Source: Gracilaria gracilis
Taxonomy: Eukaryota; Rhodophyta; Florideophyceae; Gracilariales; Gracilariaceae
Assembly: GCA_030374805.1 (NCBI GenBank)
Contig: JARGSG010000218.1
Location: 62,001-126,000, forward strand
Length of the DNA: 64,000 nt
Direction of reading: 5' to 3'
The position numbers and the translations under genes are program-made. Positions 46,227 through 57,386 of this stretch are shown in pieces. Within the stretch, counting starts at the first letter, position 1. Each line of letters starts with the position of its first letter. The notes under the pieces were generated by a model. That model had not been told where the DNA came from. It worked only from the letters and a program-made list of their open reading frames with translations, and did not search any database.

Positions 46227-46852
46227 ACAGCCCATCAACCACGGGCTGTATTTGATGTTCGCGCTGGAAGTGGTGGCAGTGGGGCTGATGTGCGCGGTGT
46301 GGGGGCTGAATCAAAAGCCGAGTCAGTTAAAGATGAACAAAGTATCCGTACACCTTCTTTGGCGCCTCTGCTGGAAGGCGAGCCTCTGGAAGAAGCCCTT
46401 CGCGAGAAGTCGATCATAGCCAAGGCCCGAGCTTATAACCGAAAGGACTCCGAACTAGCTCGGGAAGGTCTCCCGAAACAACCCAAGCCTATGCGAAGCA
46501 AAACCCATCATGACCATTACCTCGACGAGGAAACTTGGCTTGCGACGGATTTCATAGAAGACCGCAAGTGGAAGAAGCAAATGGCTACAAAGATCGTAAG
46601 GGTGGTCGTGCAATACCACAGCCAGCAAGGCTTCGCGAAGCTCAGGTTAAGGAAATGCAGAGAATTCGAAAGCTTTCAACGTCAATTGCTCGGGATGTAT
46701 CAAAGTTTTTTGGGGCAGATCGAGCTCCTCTGAAGCGTAAGGTACAGGAAGATAAGGAACGGAGATCAAAGCCGAAGGGTTTGCTACAAAAGAGAGAAGC
46801 TCTCGCTACACAGCTTGAGTTCACCTTTGCAATTTTATCTGACAACAAATGA
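46227..46852 (+). pseudogene. HSA domain as in SWR1/SRCAP/EAF1, one frameshift
   Basis: A frame open from 46227 gives an acidic and basic lead, then HHDHYLDEETWLATDFIED and RKWKKQMATKIVRVVVQYHS, the signature of the HSA helix that binds actin-related proteins in INO80, SWR1 and NuA4-type complexes. Around 46610-46630 the match moves to the next frame: KEMQRIRKLSTSIARDVSKFF, then KREALATQLEFTFAIL, resembling the post-HSA segment of SWR1/SRCAP proteins. It ends at 46850-46852. One base gained or lost explains the shift. No SNF2 ATPase follows. Captured from a host gene or part of a transposon gene; this copy looks inactive. Confidence 0.72.
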
Positions 46853-49186
46853 GTTTACCTAGGACCAACCATCCCCTGAGAAAGAGCCGCTCTACACTAC
46901 CGAAAATGGGAAGCATTTTGCCTTTTCTCGCTGGTCGCACAAGCCTGAGATTCAAGGTTATATGGACAGGTCATGGACTTGGAGCTGGCATCCTCGAATC
47001 CGTTTTTCGTCCAGGAAAGTCGGATGGAGGTTCATGCGAATCTGATAACGACAAAGATAAGAAAAAAGTAAGAATCGAGGTTGCACAACTCCAGGAACAT
47101 GCATTCTGTATGACCTGCTTCCCACTTCCCCCTCCATGGCTGACCGCCGCACCTGATGTCGAAGAATCGGCCTTCTCTTCTGACGAGTTGCAATCAAGAG
47201 GATTATCTCCATCTTCTTCTATACATAATTTATCCAACAATGCCCATTCTAATCCAAACTCTTAACTACAACAACGCTCTCCATACCGCGAACGCTCCCC
47301 AAGCTCTCCCGAACCGCAATGACTCATCTTCTTCCTACCACCATGCTCAAGATGACAACGAAGATGACGATGAGGACGATGCTGATGTTCATGTTGAACT
47401 CGAGGAGGAGCTGGACCACCCTGAACAGGATGAACGATACGCATCCGACCACCAGCCCAAACCACCGGCAGACGCTGACAAACGGCGACCACCCTGATAG
47501 TGGCTCGACGACTGCCTGCGCGTCATCAGGTCAACCCGTATCTGTGCAGGGCGGATTCCGCAATTGTTGCCCCCAGTTGCGGTTTCCTCCCACTTCCTCC
47601 CGTGAATGATAATACCGCCATTCCTGCTTTGCAACCATTGATGGATGCAATGGAGGAGGAGGATGAGGAGGGGAACTCATCCACAGAAGCTGTGCACGAC
47701 AGGGACATGTCTAGTTCAGAAGAGGAGCGTGAAGAGCCAAGGTCCTCGCGTGATGGCAGGAGGCGCCAGAAGGGTACAGCGTCGATTACTGGGCTCTGTT
47801 GTCGGAAAGAAGGAGCGGGCATTCAGGTCTACAGGAGCATCGTTCGCCTCAGATCTCCTCGATGGACCCATGCGCCTTATCAATGCCCGCTCAAATACAT
47901 CACGAATCAAGGATTCCCGCATCCGTCTCTAGTTCTAGAGGCTCAAGTTCAAAGGGCTCGCGACTACGATTGCCGAAAGTGCTATCTCCCAGAAAGGATA
48001 AGCGCAGTGCTTTGGCAAAAGAGAGAATGGGCTCGAAGAAAGATTTGCTCGCGAGATGCATATCACCAGTGGCCCAGCGTACCACTCTCGGTCGGGTAAC
48101 AGATATGACGAGGACCAATGGGGAAACTAAGTCCGGTGAAAAAGACGCGCGAGACCGCTCACACGAGGGCAACCTGCGGAATTGGGAGGAACAAGATGAA
48201 AGGGCACGGTTTTCTAGATGAGCTGGATGGGATCAGCCGCTCATCCCGCGATGAAGGTGCGGATGGAGATGACGATTCCACAGACGCTGGAAGTCTGGAT
48301 ATGTGCATGGACGACGGTTCTGATTCTGAACGTGCTACGTTTGACGATGCTGCACTTGCGAGGGGTGAGGCCTACACCCGTCAAAAGCTGGCAAAGTCAA
48401 AGCCCACATCGTCGAAAGAATCGTCAGCGACGTGACTCCTACGAATCGAGAGGAATGTACGATTCTGATTCGTCGTCAGATAGCCTTTGCGAAGACTCGT
48501 GGTCGGTATTACGACGAAGATGAGGACGGTCATGAGCATGAGAGAAGCTCAAGGAGAAGCCCTTCGAGGCAAGTCTCGGAGCCGTTCTCGCAGTCATGAC
48601 TATTACGATGAGGACGAAATGGATTCGTACCACAGCCATCGTAGCTCCTCCAAGAGTAAGAGTGGGCGTCACAGGAGGTCATCCAGCGAGCGTGAGCTCG
48701 ACGATCGCTCTTCGATCCGAAAGGATCGTCATAGGAGCAAGAAGAACAGCGTTCGTGAAAAAAGCATCGATAAGGATCGCTCATCGTCTAAGAGAAGTAG
48801 AAGCTCAGATAGCAAATCGTCACACTCGAGAAAACACTCGAGCATCCGCAAGTCGTCTAGGGATTCTGACGTTGAGAAGCCGGCACAAGAGCTCGAAGAG
48901 CAAGTCAAAGAGAAGGCACGAGATGTATGAGGTGGCGCCGTCGACCGAGCTACACTACCCGCTTCAGGATGTGGGACCGATAAACTCGATATATCGACAA
49001 TCGGTTACCATTTTCAGAGCCGGAGGAGGACAATCCCATTCCGTGGTATTGTGAAGGACAATCAGAGCCGGAAGACACCGACGTGGATGAATACCCTAAA
49101 CCTGTCTTAAGCTCAAGAAGCTGTTGAGAGCTCAAAAAGGAAGGGAAGGAAGTTGAACAAGAACCCCCGAATAAGGTGGTCATAGA
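46853..49186 (+). other. Acidic and Arg/Ser-rich low-complexity spacer
   Basis: Open pieces encode acidic runs (DDNEDDDEDDADVHVELEEE near 47350-47420; EEEDEEGNSSTEAVHDRDMS near 47650-47710) and a long Ser/Arg/Lys/Asp-rich run (48540-48930, with RRSSSERELDDRSS). Frames change several times. I looked for SNF2 ATPase motifs (P-loop GKT, DEAH, and the C-terminal helicase motifs) and saw none. It resembles the disordered acidic parts of remodelers but carries no identity of its own. Confidence 0.5.
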
Positions 49187-49789
49187 ATGAATGGAAGGGA
49201 TTCAAATTACAAGGCTCTACGTGTGCAAATCGACATTCTTGGCGAGAGGAGGGTAGATGCTCACGATCCCTTGAAGATATGCCGAGACCTGAAGATGCTA
49301 CGAGATGCTATCGGATCATTTAATTCAGATCTGCAGTTCATATTGCCCGGAGTCATTAGGCGACCGTCGTTTGGTATTCGATGGAAGCAGTATTATGACG
49401 CAATGCTACTGGTTGGAATTTGCAGGCATGGATTCAGGAACTGGACACAGATCTCCAAGGAAGACCAGCTGGATTTAGGGGATAAGGTGAATGTAGCTGG
49501 TGATTCGGCTCAGGCAGGAGCGCCAGATACGACGAAACTGGCACAGCGAATCACGGCGCTACTCCGAGAGCTTGAGCGCGAATCCTGCTTGCGAGCTGCT
49601 GCCGATCGCAGGGGCAAATCTCGGGCGAAGGGCCAAAAGAGGCGAAGAGGCTCGTCGTCGAAAGGAACCGTAGAGAGGGCCAGCAAACGTTCGAAACCCG
49701 GTCGTCCGGACAAGAACAAGAAACAGGCGATGCGGTTAGAGATTAAGAGAAGCAATCTAACCACATTGCGTGAGCTGCGCTCTCTCTAA
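49187..49789 (+). pseudogene. CHD1-type SANT/helical linker region
   Basis: A 200-codon frame contains RWKQYYDAMLLVGICRHGFR, then NWTQISKEDQLDLGDKV. This is the pattern of the DNA-binding SANT-HL1 region of CHD1 remodelers (Trp, Asp, LL-GI, HG-NW, L-L--K). A Lys/Arg-rich tail follows. In CHD1 this part grips linker DNA beside the ATPase; here no ATPase or tandem chromodomains are present. Upstream frames run into stops, so the start is not real. Position between the HSA module and the CHCT module suggests one ancestral composite gene or two captured pieces. Confidence 0.65.
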
Positions 49790-50086
49790 GAGTCTGGGTC
49801 ATCGAGCATGCTGTGTTTCGTGAAGGCCGTGAGATTTACAACTCGAGCGATATGGAGGATGAAGTTGTGACGTAATTCGTGCAAAGCGAAGAGATTAGAG
49901 CGTGTGAAATGACCTCTACTTCACTACGTGCGCGGATTCGGCAACGAAATTCTAGCTGCTGACGATATTGTGTTTTCACTTCGGAACGAGTACAAATCAG
50001 AACGCTTCTTGTGGTCGTGAAGGTGGTAGGAAGGCAAGGTTGCAAAAAACGCGTTCCCCCCTTTTTGCAAGCTCGTAAGAAATAGG

Positions 50087-50543
50087 ATGGATACCTTCGA
50101 ACATGCCAAATCTGGAGAGGACGCTCTTCGACGACAACGCGAACGGAAGGCAAGAGGTTGCACACGAGAATTCGTACGAGATGCGCGAGGACTATCACAA
50201 TCGTTATCTCTCTATGGATACAGAACCTGTCTAGGCAACCTGCGACGGTTCAAAAGGCAAGAAGGATTAGCATTTGCAACCTAAGCAGAGCAACAATCTT
50301 GATGCCGCAGAGCGGATTTCGAGAACCAAGCAGTGTCTGCTCAAGCTCGGGAGGTCCATCGACCACGTTGGGAAGTCGGAGACGGCGAGGGTAGACCTTT
50401 GGTCTTACGTCCACGAGGTTCGCAACACAAGCCGGCAGGGTGAGCGATTGCAGACCATTAATGAGAAGCTCGCGTCCACGGTCTCCATCGGTCTCACTAG
50501 CAGCGGCTGCAGCATAGAACCCAGCAGCATTTGCGGCAGATGA
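50087..50543 (+). pseudogene. CHD1 C-terminal (CHCT-like) helical domain remnant
   Basis: Broken frames give HAKSGEDALRRQRERKARG, then after a shift SYEMREDYHNRYLSMDTEPV, then after two stops ERISRTKQCLLKLGRSIDHV followed by LWSYVHEV. The last part has the pattern R-K--L-KIG--I and LW-FV of the CHCT domain (DUF4208) at the end of CHD1 proteins. It follows the SANT-like region by about 300 bases, as expected for a CHD1 C-terminus. Several in-frame stops make it non-functional. Confidence 0.55.
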
Positions 50544-50769
50544 TGTGCTACCGCCGACCATGTCGAAGCGTTGGTCGGAAGTTCACTCGGGTGTGCCGTG
50601 GGGTCTTATGAAATGCAAAGTATCTGCTTCGTTGTCGGCCCTCGTGACGATAGGTGCGTAGAAGATAAAAGAGGGCCATGCAGAAACTTTTACAACATAC
50701 AGACAGATAATATCGAGCAAGTGAAGTGATCCCTAGAACTATAGATGCAAGTCAAACAAACGTTTACCA

Positions 50770-52339
50770 CTAAAGAACCCCACCATCACCATCCTCATCT
50801 TCAGGGCTCCTTCTCCGAATCATTTTCTTGAACCTCTTCAAGAGGTGATGATGATTCTCTTCTAGAGTCCGCGTCAAATCTTCGTCGTTTAAATCCCGCA
50901 CGCGCTTGATTTGCACCGAACTCTCTGCTAGGAGAGTAGCGAGTTTCACACGGGCACCAAACACCTCGGCTTCCTTTTCTTCCGTGTTTTTCCTTCCCCC
51001 AGCTGTGTGAGCAAACTTCTCACGTTCGAAATTTAAGTGCTCCCTTAATATGGCCGTCTGCTCCTGAGAAATTTTGTTGGAGAAGTCGACGCCTTTTGAA
51101 AGCTCCCCCAGTTCTTTCTGACTCCCACTGTTTCGCCCACTGGAGCTTCGCTTCTTGGGGAAAAGAAAACGCTTCCTCTTCGGGAGCATTGATTGCCAGA
51201 CCTTCTTCGACGCCTCCCTCGGAGTCTTCAATCAACTTGGAGGTGGTTTCAATAAACTCCACCGCTTCATTTGCCGTTCCTAACCGCGCAACGATAAAGA
51301 AGATGTACCCTCGCTTAGATTCGGCTGTGAGTTGACCGCCAGACGTCATGCGGAGAAAGTTTGAAATGTTACTCGGGTTGTTTTGCCCTGACTTTGACCA
51401 GTTGGCCATAGCAGTAGTTACCAGTTTCTTCACACTCTCGTACTGCTTCTTCAATACCGATGCAGTTCGTAGACAAAGTGGTCTTTTGTTCGAATCCACC
51501 TCATCCAAACGACCAGAAAAACAACACATCGATTCCACCTGTGCATCGTTGAACCGATTAGCGATAACTACCCAGAACGACTCTCTTGTGACGTTGGCAT
51601 CTAATTCGGCACGACTCAGTCTTCCTCCATTCGCTTTCGCCAGTGCGTTCTTCGCAATATCGTCGTCGCGCAAGATCACGCAGAGCCTAGCAAACTCATT
51701 CAGAGAGAACATCGGATGCGCCGAAAGATCCAGCTGCGCAGAGAAAGGAAATCCAGATGACGGCTGTTGAGCACTCTTGAACGCAAGGATAGTATCTGCT
51801 ACTTCTCTGCGATCCAAGGGATGCAGCATTTCGACGAAAGCCCCAACTTCTGGAAGCTTTGACAACGTGGCAAGTCTACTCCTGGCATCGTTCTCCCAAG
51901 CAAAGTAGCCGTTCATTTCTTCGTTTGTAGAAAAGCAATCGCCAACACTAACGTCCTCAAAGCTCTTGACATGTAGGAAGAGAATCAGCTGAGACACAAG
52001 CTGTGCGTGTTGGCGACTGCGAATCTTCAGTTTAAACTGCTTACAGACCTTGCGAAGGTCCTTGACCGTTTTCTCTAGAAGAAACGAATAAACAAAAGCC
52101 ATTCGGTTGTGCTCACGAAATTCGGGTTCATTGTACGGCGAGACGGTTACGGCGGAAGAAGAGGGTATCTCCAGTGTTGACTGATTAATTGTAGGTGCGT
52201 CGGATGCGGATTGTACGGGTACGTCTTCGGCGGTGGTGTGGGTAGTATGCGGCGCAGCAGAGGCTGGGTGCTTTCTTGGGCTTCGCCGCAAAGGCGGAGC
52301 AAGTGGGTCCGAGCAATGCTGCGGAGACGTTGGCGCCAT
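50770..52339 (-). pseudogene. Trihelix/SAP-like DNA-binding protein of the transposon, one frameshift
   Basis: An ATG at 52339 opens a 439-codon frame. The first 100 residues are Pro/Ser-rich with RRSPRKH; residues 110-140 (KDLRKVCKQFKLKIRSRQHA) resemble a SAP-type helix pair; the middle has ESFWVVIANRFNDAQVESM, then SVLKKQYESVKKLVTTAMAN and WSKSGQNN. Such Trp-rich helices followed by an SGQ tail recall the Myb/trihelix second proteins of Harbinger elements. Near 51110 the better frame shifts to QKELGELSKGVDFSNKISQE, then a coiled coil, to a stop at 50770. A small intron or a one-base change would join the two. Convergent with the remodeler-like sequence. Probably binds the transposon ends; inference only. 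Confidence 0.6.
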
Positions 52340-52698
52340 TCTTCAGATCGCAGAAACACGGTAGTGGGTTGGGTGAGTTGGTGGGGGAACGCAAGCCAAC
52401 ACCCTTGCGCCAGAGAGCAGCTGTATATTGCTCCGCTCGGCGCAAGATGCGGCACAGAGTACTATGCACCGTGCTTGTGTGAACTGGACCGAAGAGAGCG
52501 ATGGGGTCCTCGGAAAAATGATTGGCAATCCTTCTAACAAGTGGTACAGTTTGGTTTGGAAGCTTCTTCGCCTTACAGAACGGGGGCTTTCAAGAAATTG
52601 AAAAGGGGCGTTCACGGGCATAGAGAGGGTCAGCCCGCTCGGAGCTGCCCGAGCCAATGAAAAGGCGTAGATGGGCGTTCACGGTCACCGTTCACGCC
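52340..52698. promoter_or_regulatory. Subterminal region with repeated CGTTCACG
   Basis: CGTTCACG occurs at 52609-52616, 52676-52683, 52689-52696 and, within the terminal repeat, 52699-52706. The left end has the same motif in both directions (44087-44100). It is likely both a promoter region for the minus-strand gene and a set of protein binding sites. Confidence 0.5.
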
Positions 52699-52723
52699 CG
52701 TTCACGCTTGTTTAGACACCGCC
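52699..52723 (-). repeat. Right terminal inverted repeat
   Basis: Exact inverted copy of 44070-44094, followed by TCA. Confidence 0.92.
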
Positions 52724-54968
52724 TCAATCCCGAATTCATTTATTATACTACTGTTATTTGGGTCTTCAGCGTTATGGCTTTTTGCAACTGATTTATTGTC
52801 CCAATCGCCACTACAGTAAACTTCGGACCTACTGTCATAATTGACAGACGTTAGTTCTTCCACGACGAGAGTTTTGCAACCTCGAAGTGACTGTGCTTTG
52901 AGTATGATTATGTCAGTCGTTGCCAAGGAGTCACCAATACGAGTAAATAATTGAGCTAGATTTACTTTCTCAAAGTTTAGCAAAATTGGACGTAAAAAGA
53001 TCAGTGAGAAGCAATGTGTCTTTGTGGTTTTAAACAGAGTATAATAAACTATAAGAAAAAAACGTAGAATTGGAAACGTCGACTGGAGCATGCGAGAAAT
53101 TGAGAAACCACCGGTTTCAACATACATGCAAATTGAACCCGACTGTAATTTCCAGGTTGTAATGTGCGGATAAAATTATAAACGTTAATTTTATCTGTAT
53201 GTATGGAGTTATAGCAAAGCTCCTTCTACAAGGAGCGTGGGTGTCTAGATCTAAAGCAAAGCTACTTTTTAAAGAAACGGCTTTTTTAAAAAAGCCAAAC
53301 TCTGTATTCTGGAAATAGTGCGGTTTAGTTTGGCATACATTCGAATTTGGTACGCTTATATTTACTTGTTTTGTGCAAAAACAGTAGAATGAAGCAACAA
53401 AAGTTTTTTAAAAAATACGCCATGTCACACGGTGCATTTCGCAGTCATTTTGGAGACAGCTCCTACTATGCATCAAGATACACTGACAATATAGAATTGA
53501 AGCAAAACTAATATCTCACATGGCACCAATTTGGATATGTCTCCTCTTTCACCTCCAAATTGTTGCTCGGTCTATAATCATCTTCTAAAGCATTGGTCAA
53601 CAACATATAATATATTTAGTAGATCTTAGCAGACTGTACCAATGCTTTATAAAAGACCGACAATTTCAGGAGCAAACTTTAACTGCGTATACTAGTATTA
53701 AAATGTTGAGTTCTTTGCCTTGAAATCCATGTAGGTGTTCATTTTTGTTGTTAGTTATAATCAAAGCCATCCAGCTTCGAACAAATCTATTCACCATTTA
53801 GAAAACCACTTAAACCGTACAATAATTATGGATATATAATAAAATATTCTATAACCCTGTACCTTGTTTTGCGTAGTGAAAATGCCGAAGATTACCTCAA
53901 ACCCTTACTTAAGCTCAATGTCCTAAATGTAATGAACGTTCCGAAAATATCTTGTCATATCTACATCAAGAGTTTAAAGAATTCAATTCTTCTGAGTAGT
54001 AGAAATTCGCATGAGCTATGTGGAGAAGCCTATGCAAGTCGACTTTACATCCTTATAAGATGTGCGAAAAACAGCATAACGAAATATTAATATTGAATGA
54101 AAATGTCTAGTTGTGTAAAACAAAATATTTTGTCTATACAAATATGTCCCTACAATAGATTTTCCACCTTGGAATATCTTTTTCTTAATAAAACTCTTGA
54201 TAGATTTACATGGCGTCTGTAAGAACACTTGTAGGAAGCGACTCTTTTCTGCGAAGGACACGAAACGTTTTCTTAACAGTGAACCGGAGATTTGGGCCTC
54301 TGCGCCGTCCAAATAAACAATGTGTGGAGAATGCCAATACAAAACTAAGGAGCTATTTTCCAAGTCTTTTTTAGCCGACGAACTGCTCATTGATATCTAG
54401 AACATCAGTTTTAACCCCTTGGGCACTAAAAATTCTTATCTCCATAGGAATACATTTAAGAATAGCCAATGACAAAACAAGCTGCCCATGACGTGGGTGG
54501 TTAAAATGGAGCCAGAAAACGATTGAAGTTGACGTAAACTTCAATAAAGAGCGCTCCTGCACAGTAAAAAAGAATCAATCCTCCACGATTTACAGTCAGT
54601 ATTCACCAACAACATCTTTGCCATTCTTACTTCGTTAGCTGTGCCGCGGCGGTAACCCAACGGGAAATGGAAGACGTTTTCAGCCACAACGCTTTCACTG
54701 CTTCTGTAGAAAACCGGATACCGCAAAACAAGGCTGCAACAACCCGAACAAAACCTAATTCTTCCGCACACCAACAAAAGATTGCTGTTAGCGAGAATTC
54801 CGGTGTTTTTAATTATGATTCCGGGCAGGCCAAATGTTCATATAATAGCAGCTTCCCAGTACCAAGCGTAACGGCCGCAAATGAGATATGGCTTGCCCGA
54901 GATGTGATGGGACTTCCTGCCGCTAAACCTAATTCGGGTCTTATGTAGTAGAAAAAATTATTTATCTT
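52724..54968. other. AT-rich, no supported gene
   Basis: The minus frame 52702-53127 ends in transposon sequence and matches no family. A third copy of the palindromic repeat lies at 53414-53438, with GCAAAGCT runs at 53213-53275. The frames near 54016-54390 and 54541-54948 are not recognisable. Confidence 0.45.
53414..53438. repeat. 25-base palindromic motif, copy C
   Basis: Arms AATACGCCATGT and ACACGGTGCATT around C: two mismatches. GTACGCTTATATTTA about 65 bases upstream matches the flank of copy B. Confidence 0.5.
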
Positions 54969-55825
54969 TAAACGACAACAATCCTTGGAGACGACTTGAG
55001 GTACTTAATTAATTTTCGCATAATGCCTAAGTAGATGTATATGAGTTACACCGCTATTAGCGTGTCGCCTCGCTGAGGTAATTTACACACATGAACTGGT
55101 GGATTGCACAGCTCAAGGTGCCGCTTAACTGGTGTAAATAGCACACGTGTCGTATGGATATGCCGGAGACAGTGCATACAGCACTGCTGTATTTACGTAT
55201 TTACTTAGATTTTTTACGGATTATTTTACCCGCACCCACTGCCAGTGGTGCGCCGAGCTCAGTACTTAGATGGTTGAGCATCGGTCTCCGACGTAAATTG
55301 CGCCTTGCCAAATAATGGCTTCCTGGCTCTAACTATCACGTCTTTGCGGACTGTTCACCTCCAAGTGGAGTGACAACCGTGTTTTTCATGTAAAGTTACC
55401 CACCTTTCTGTTTCTTAGAGCATTACTACTGCTTGTGTGTGTGGTCTCGTCTAATGTCGTATACTCGCCCCAGTATTGGGTTTTGTTGGTGTGTTGCAAA
55501 CGTATCCCTACTTTTTGTGGACCTTTTTTCCTTTTTTGGGTTTGTTCTGGTGCCCAATTTGAAGAGCCTCGCCTTCTGACATCTTGTCGTCGGCATTCCA
55601 CTCTTACGAAGCTCAGTCTTGAGATCGCTCTTTGCACGAGTCCCTTCACGGTATCCAGTCCGAACGGTACACTTCGACCCTTTTCGTGACGGTTTGACTT
55701 CGATTTACACCCAGCTAGTCGTGTGAGTCCCTGAGGGCTCCGTTCGCTGTGCTACCCGCCAAAGAGAAAGGTCCCGAACAATCTCGTGGCTCTTTCGCAT
55801 TTCTCGCCAAAGGCGTTGCGCTACA
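54969..55825 (+). repeat. Old LTR of the Ty3-C family, plus orientation
   Basis: Matches the minus-strand Ty3-C LTR (56537-57386) from end to end when read in the same sense, for example GAGGTACTTA, GCTATTAGCGTGTCGCCTCG and CACCTCCAAGTGGAGTGAC. It starts TAAACGACAAC (for TGAAGGACAAC) and ends GGCGTTGCGCTACA. The flanking five bases (ATCTT and GCGGC) do not match. Confidence 0.85.
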
Positions 55826-56102
55826 GCGGCGTGCTCTTGCAAAACTCGCAATTGGAATATAATGCAAGTTTTTCCGAGAGAGCAATGAAACACGCCTGTG
55901 ATATCCTGTATATCCTCTTGAACAATCGAGAAAGCGTTCCTGCCATTACATAAGAAAAAATAAATCTTCCTCGATAAAGCGTGTGCTCCTCGCGACTGAG
56001 TTCTCTCATGTTCACCACAATGATTGCCGAAGCAGTAGCTTTTTTCGTTTTCTTGCCTACTATGGCTGCGGCAATTCCGATTCTAAGGTGTTCGCGCTTC
56101 AT
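55826..56102 (-). pseudogene. Possible DDE transposase N-terminal fragment
   Basis: The minus frame reads YRGRFIFSYVMAGTLSRLFK, then RIYRISQACFIALSEKLAL, which recalls the pattern before the catalytic core of Harbinger-type transposases (compare FLSPASFKPDYRMNRKSF at about 44550). It is directly next to the old LTR. Short and without catalytic residues, so this is tentative. Confidence 0.35.
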
Positions 56103-56536
56103 TTTGAGGTCTAATGTTCAAATTTGTGCTACAAACTCTTTTGGACAAAGATATTTATTCACAGCAGTACATTCACAGCATTGCATTGTTCGAGGATGGT
56201 TGCGTTGTTTTTAAGCTGATGAAATATTCTATTGAGGTTTACTTCTGTTTTTAAATAAATCAAAGAGAACTGACTTGCGTTAAACTAATGAGTAGTGGAC
56301 GCTTTTGTGTACATATGTTGCGCGGCTTCCATCAAGGACTTTGGTACGCTGGTTAATGCCTTTGTTTCCAGGCAATGATGAACCAAGTCACGATACAGAT
56401 CGCGATCCATGCCATTAAAGTTTGCTACGGAGGGAACAGCTACATGACTGGATATATGTTTTTCTTAAAAGATGAAACAGCTGCTGTTTGACCGAATCCT
56501 TGTAGACTGTAGTCATGCAAAATCCAAGCAAATGTG
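56103..56536. other. Intergenic, nothing recognised
   Basis: AT-rich stretch up to the outer end of the Ty3-C LTR. Confidence 0.45.
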
Positions 56537-57386
56537 TGTGGAGCAACGCCTTTGGCGGGATAAGCGCAGGCTCACGAAGACTTTCGGAATCTTCCCCTCG
56601 ACAGGGCAGCACAGCGAACGGGGCACTCCGGGAATGACACAGCTAAGCCGGGTGTAAATCCGAGCTCAAACCACCACGACAAGCGTCGAAGCGTTAGGCT
56701 GATTAGTAGTCGGTAGAGATCCACGTGTTCACACGGTCGCGAGATGAGTCCTCGAAAGAGAGTAGCACGGCAACGACAAGGTGTCGGAAACGAGCCACTG
56801 AGAACAGGGCAAAATGGCAAACCAAAAAAGGGGAGAAAGCAAACCACCAGAGTGGGGAAAAGAGAGAGAATAAAGAAAACCCAATACAGGGGCGAGTATA
56901 CGACAATAGGTCGGAACGAGACACACAAATAATGGTTATACTCTGAGCGCCATAAGGGTGGGTAACTATACGTGAACAACGCAGTCGTCACTCCACTTGG
57001 AGGTGAACAATCCGCGAAGGCGTGATAGTTAGAGCCAGAAGCCTTTGCTTGGCAAGGGGCAGTTTACTTGGGGGAGCGGTGCTCAACCCTCTAAGTACTG
57101 AGCTCGGCGCACCACTGACAGTGGGTGCGCCGGGCAAAATAATCTATAAAATATCTAAGTAAATACAGCAATGCTGGGTGCATTGCCTCTGGCATATCCG
57201 TGCTACACGTGTGCTATTCACACCCGCTAAGCGGCGCCTCGAGCCGTGCAATCCACGTGCACATGTGTGGAAATTACCTCAGCGAGGCGACACGCTAATA
57301 GCGGTGTAGCTCATATATATCAACTAACGCATGATGCGGAAATTAACTAAGTACCTCAAATCGCCTCCAAGGAGTGTTGTCCTTCA
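56537..57386 (-). repeat. Ty3-C 3' LTR
   Basis: On the minus strand starts TGAAGGACAAC after the purine tract and ends GGCGTTGCTCCACA. Related copies: 15595-16075 and 54969-55825. Confidence 0.88.

Larger units (their letters stand above)
44070..52723 (+). mobile_element. 8.65-kb Harbinger-like transposon with captured sequence
   Basis: Ends are perfect 25-bp inverted repeats (44070-44094 and 52699-52723; outer end GGCGGTGTCTAAACAAGCG). Flanking TCA on both sides (44067-44069, 52724-52726) is a 3-bp target duplication, as PIF/Harbinger elements make. Inside, left to right: a DDE transposase remnant on the plus strand, remodeler-like sequence (HSA module, acidic and Arg/Ser-rich spacer, CHD1-type SANT and CHCT modules) on the plus strand, and a trihelix/SAP-like protein gene on the minus strand. 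Subterminal CGTTCACG motifs repeat near both ends. Exact ends combined with decayed genes suggest the element was last moved by a transposase supplied in trans. Confidence 0.88.

Noticed and set aside
47156..48930. Many overlapping acidic or Ser/Arg-rich open frames as separate genes
   Set aside because: Low-complexity codon repeats are open in several frames on both strands; treated as one spacer.
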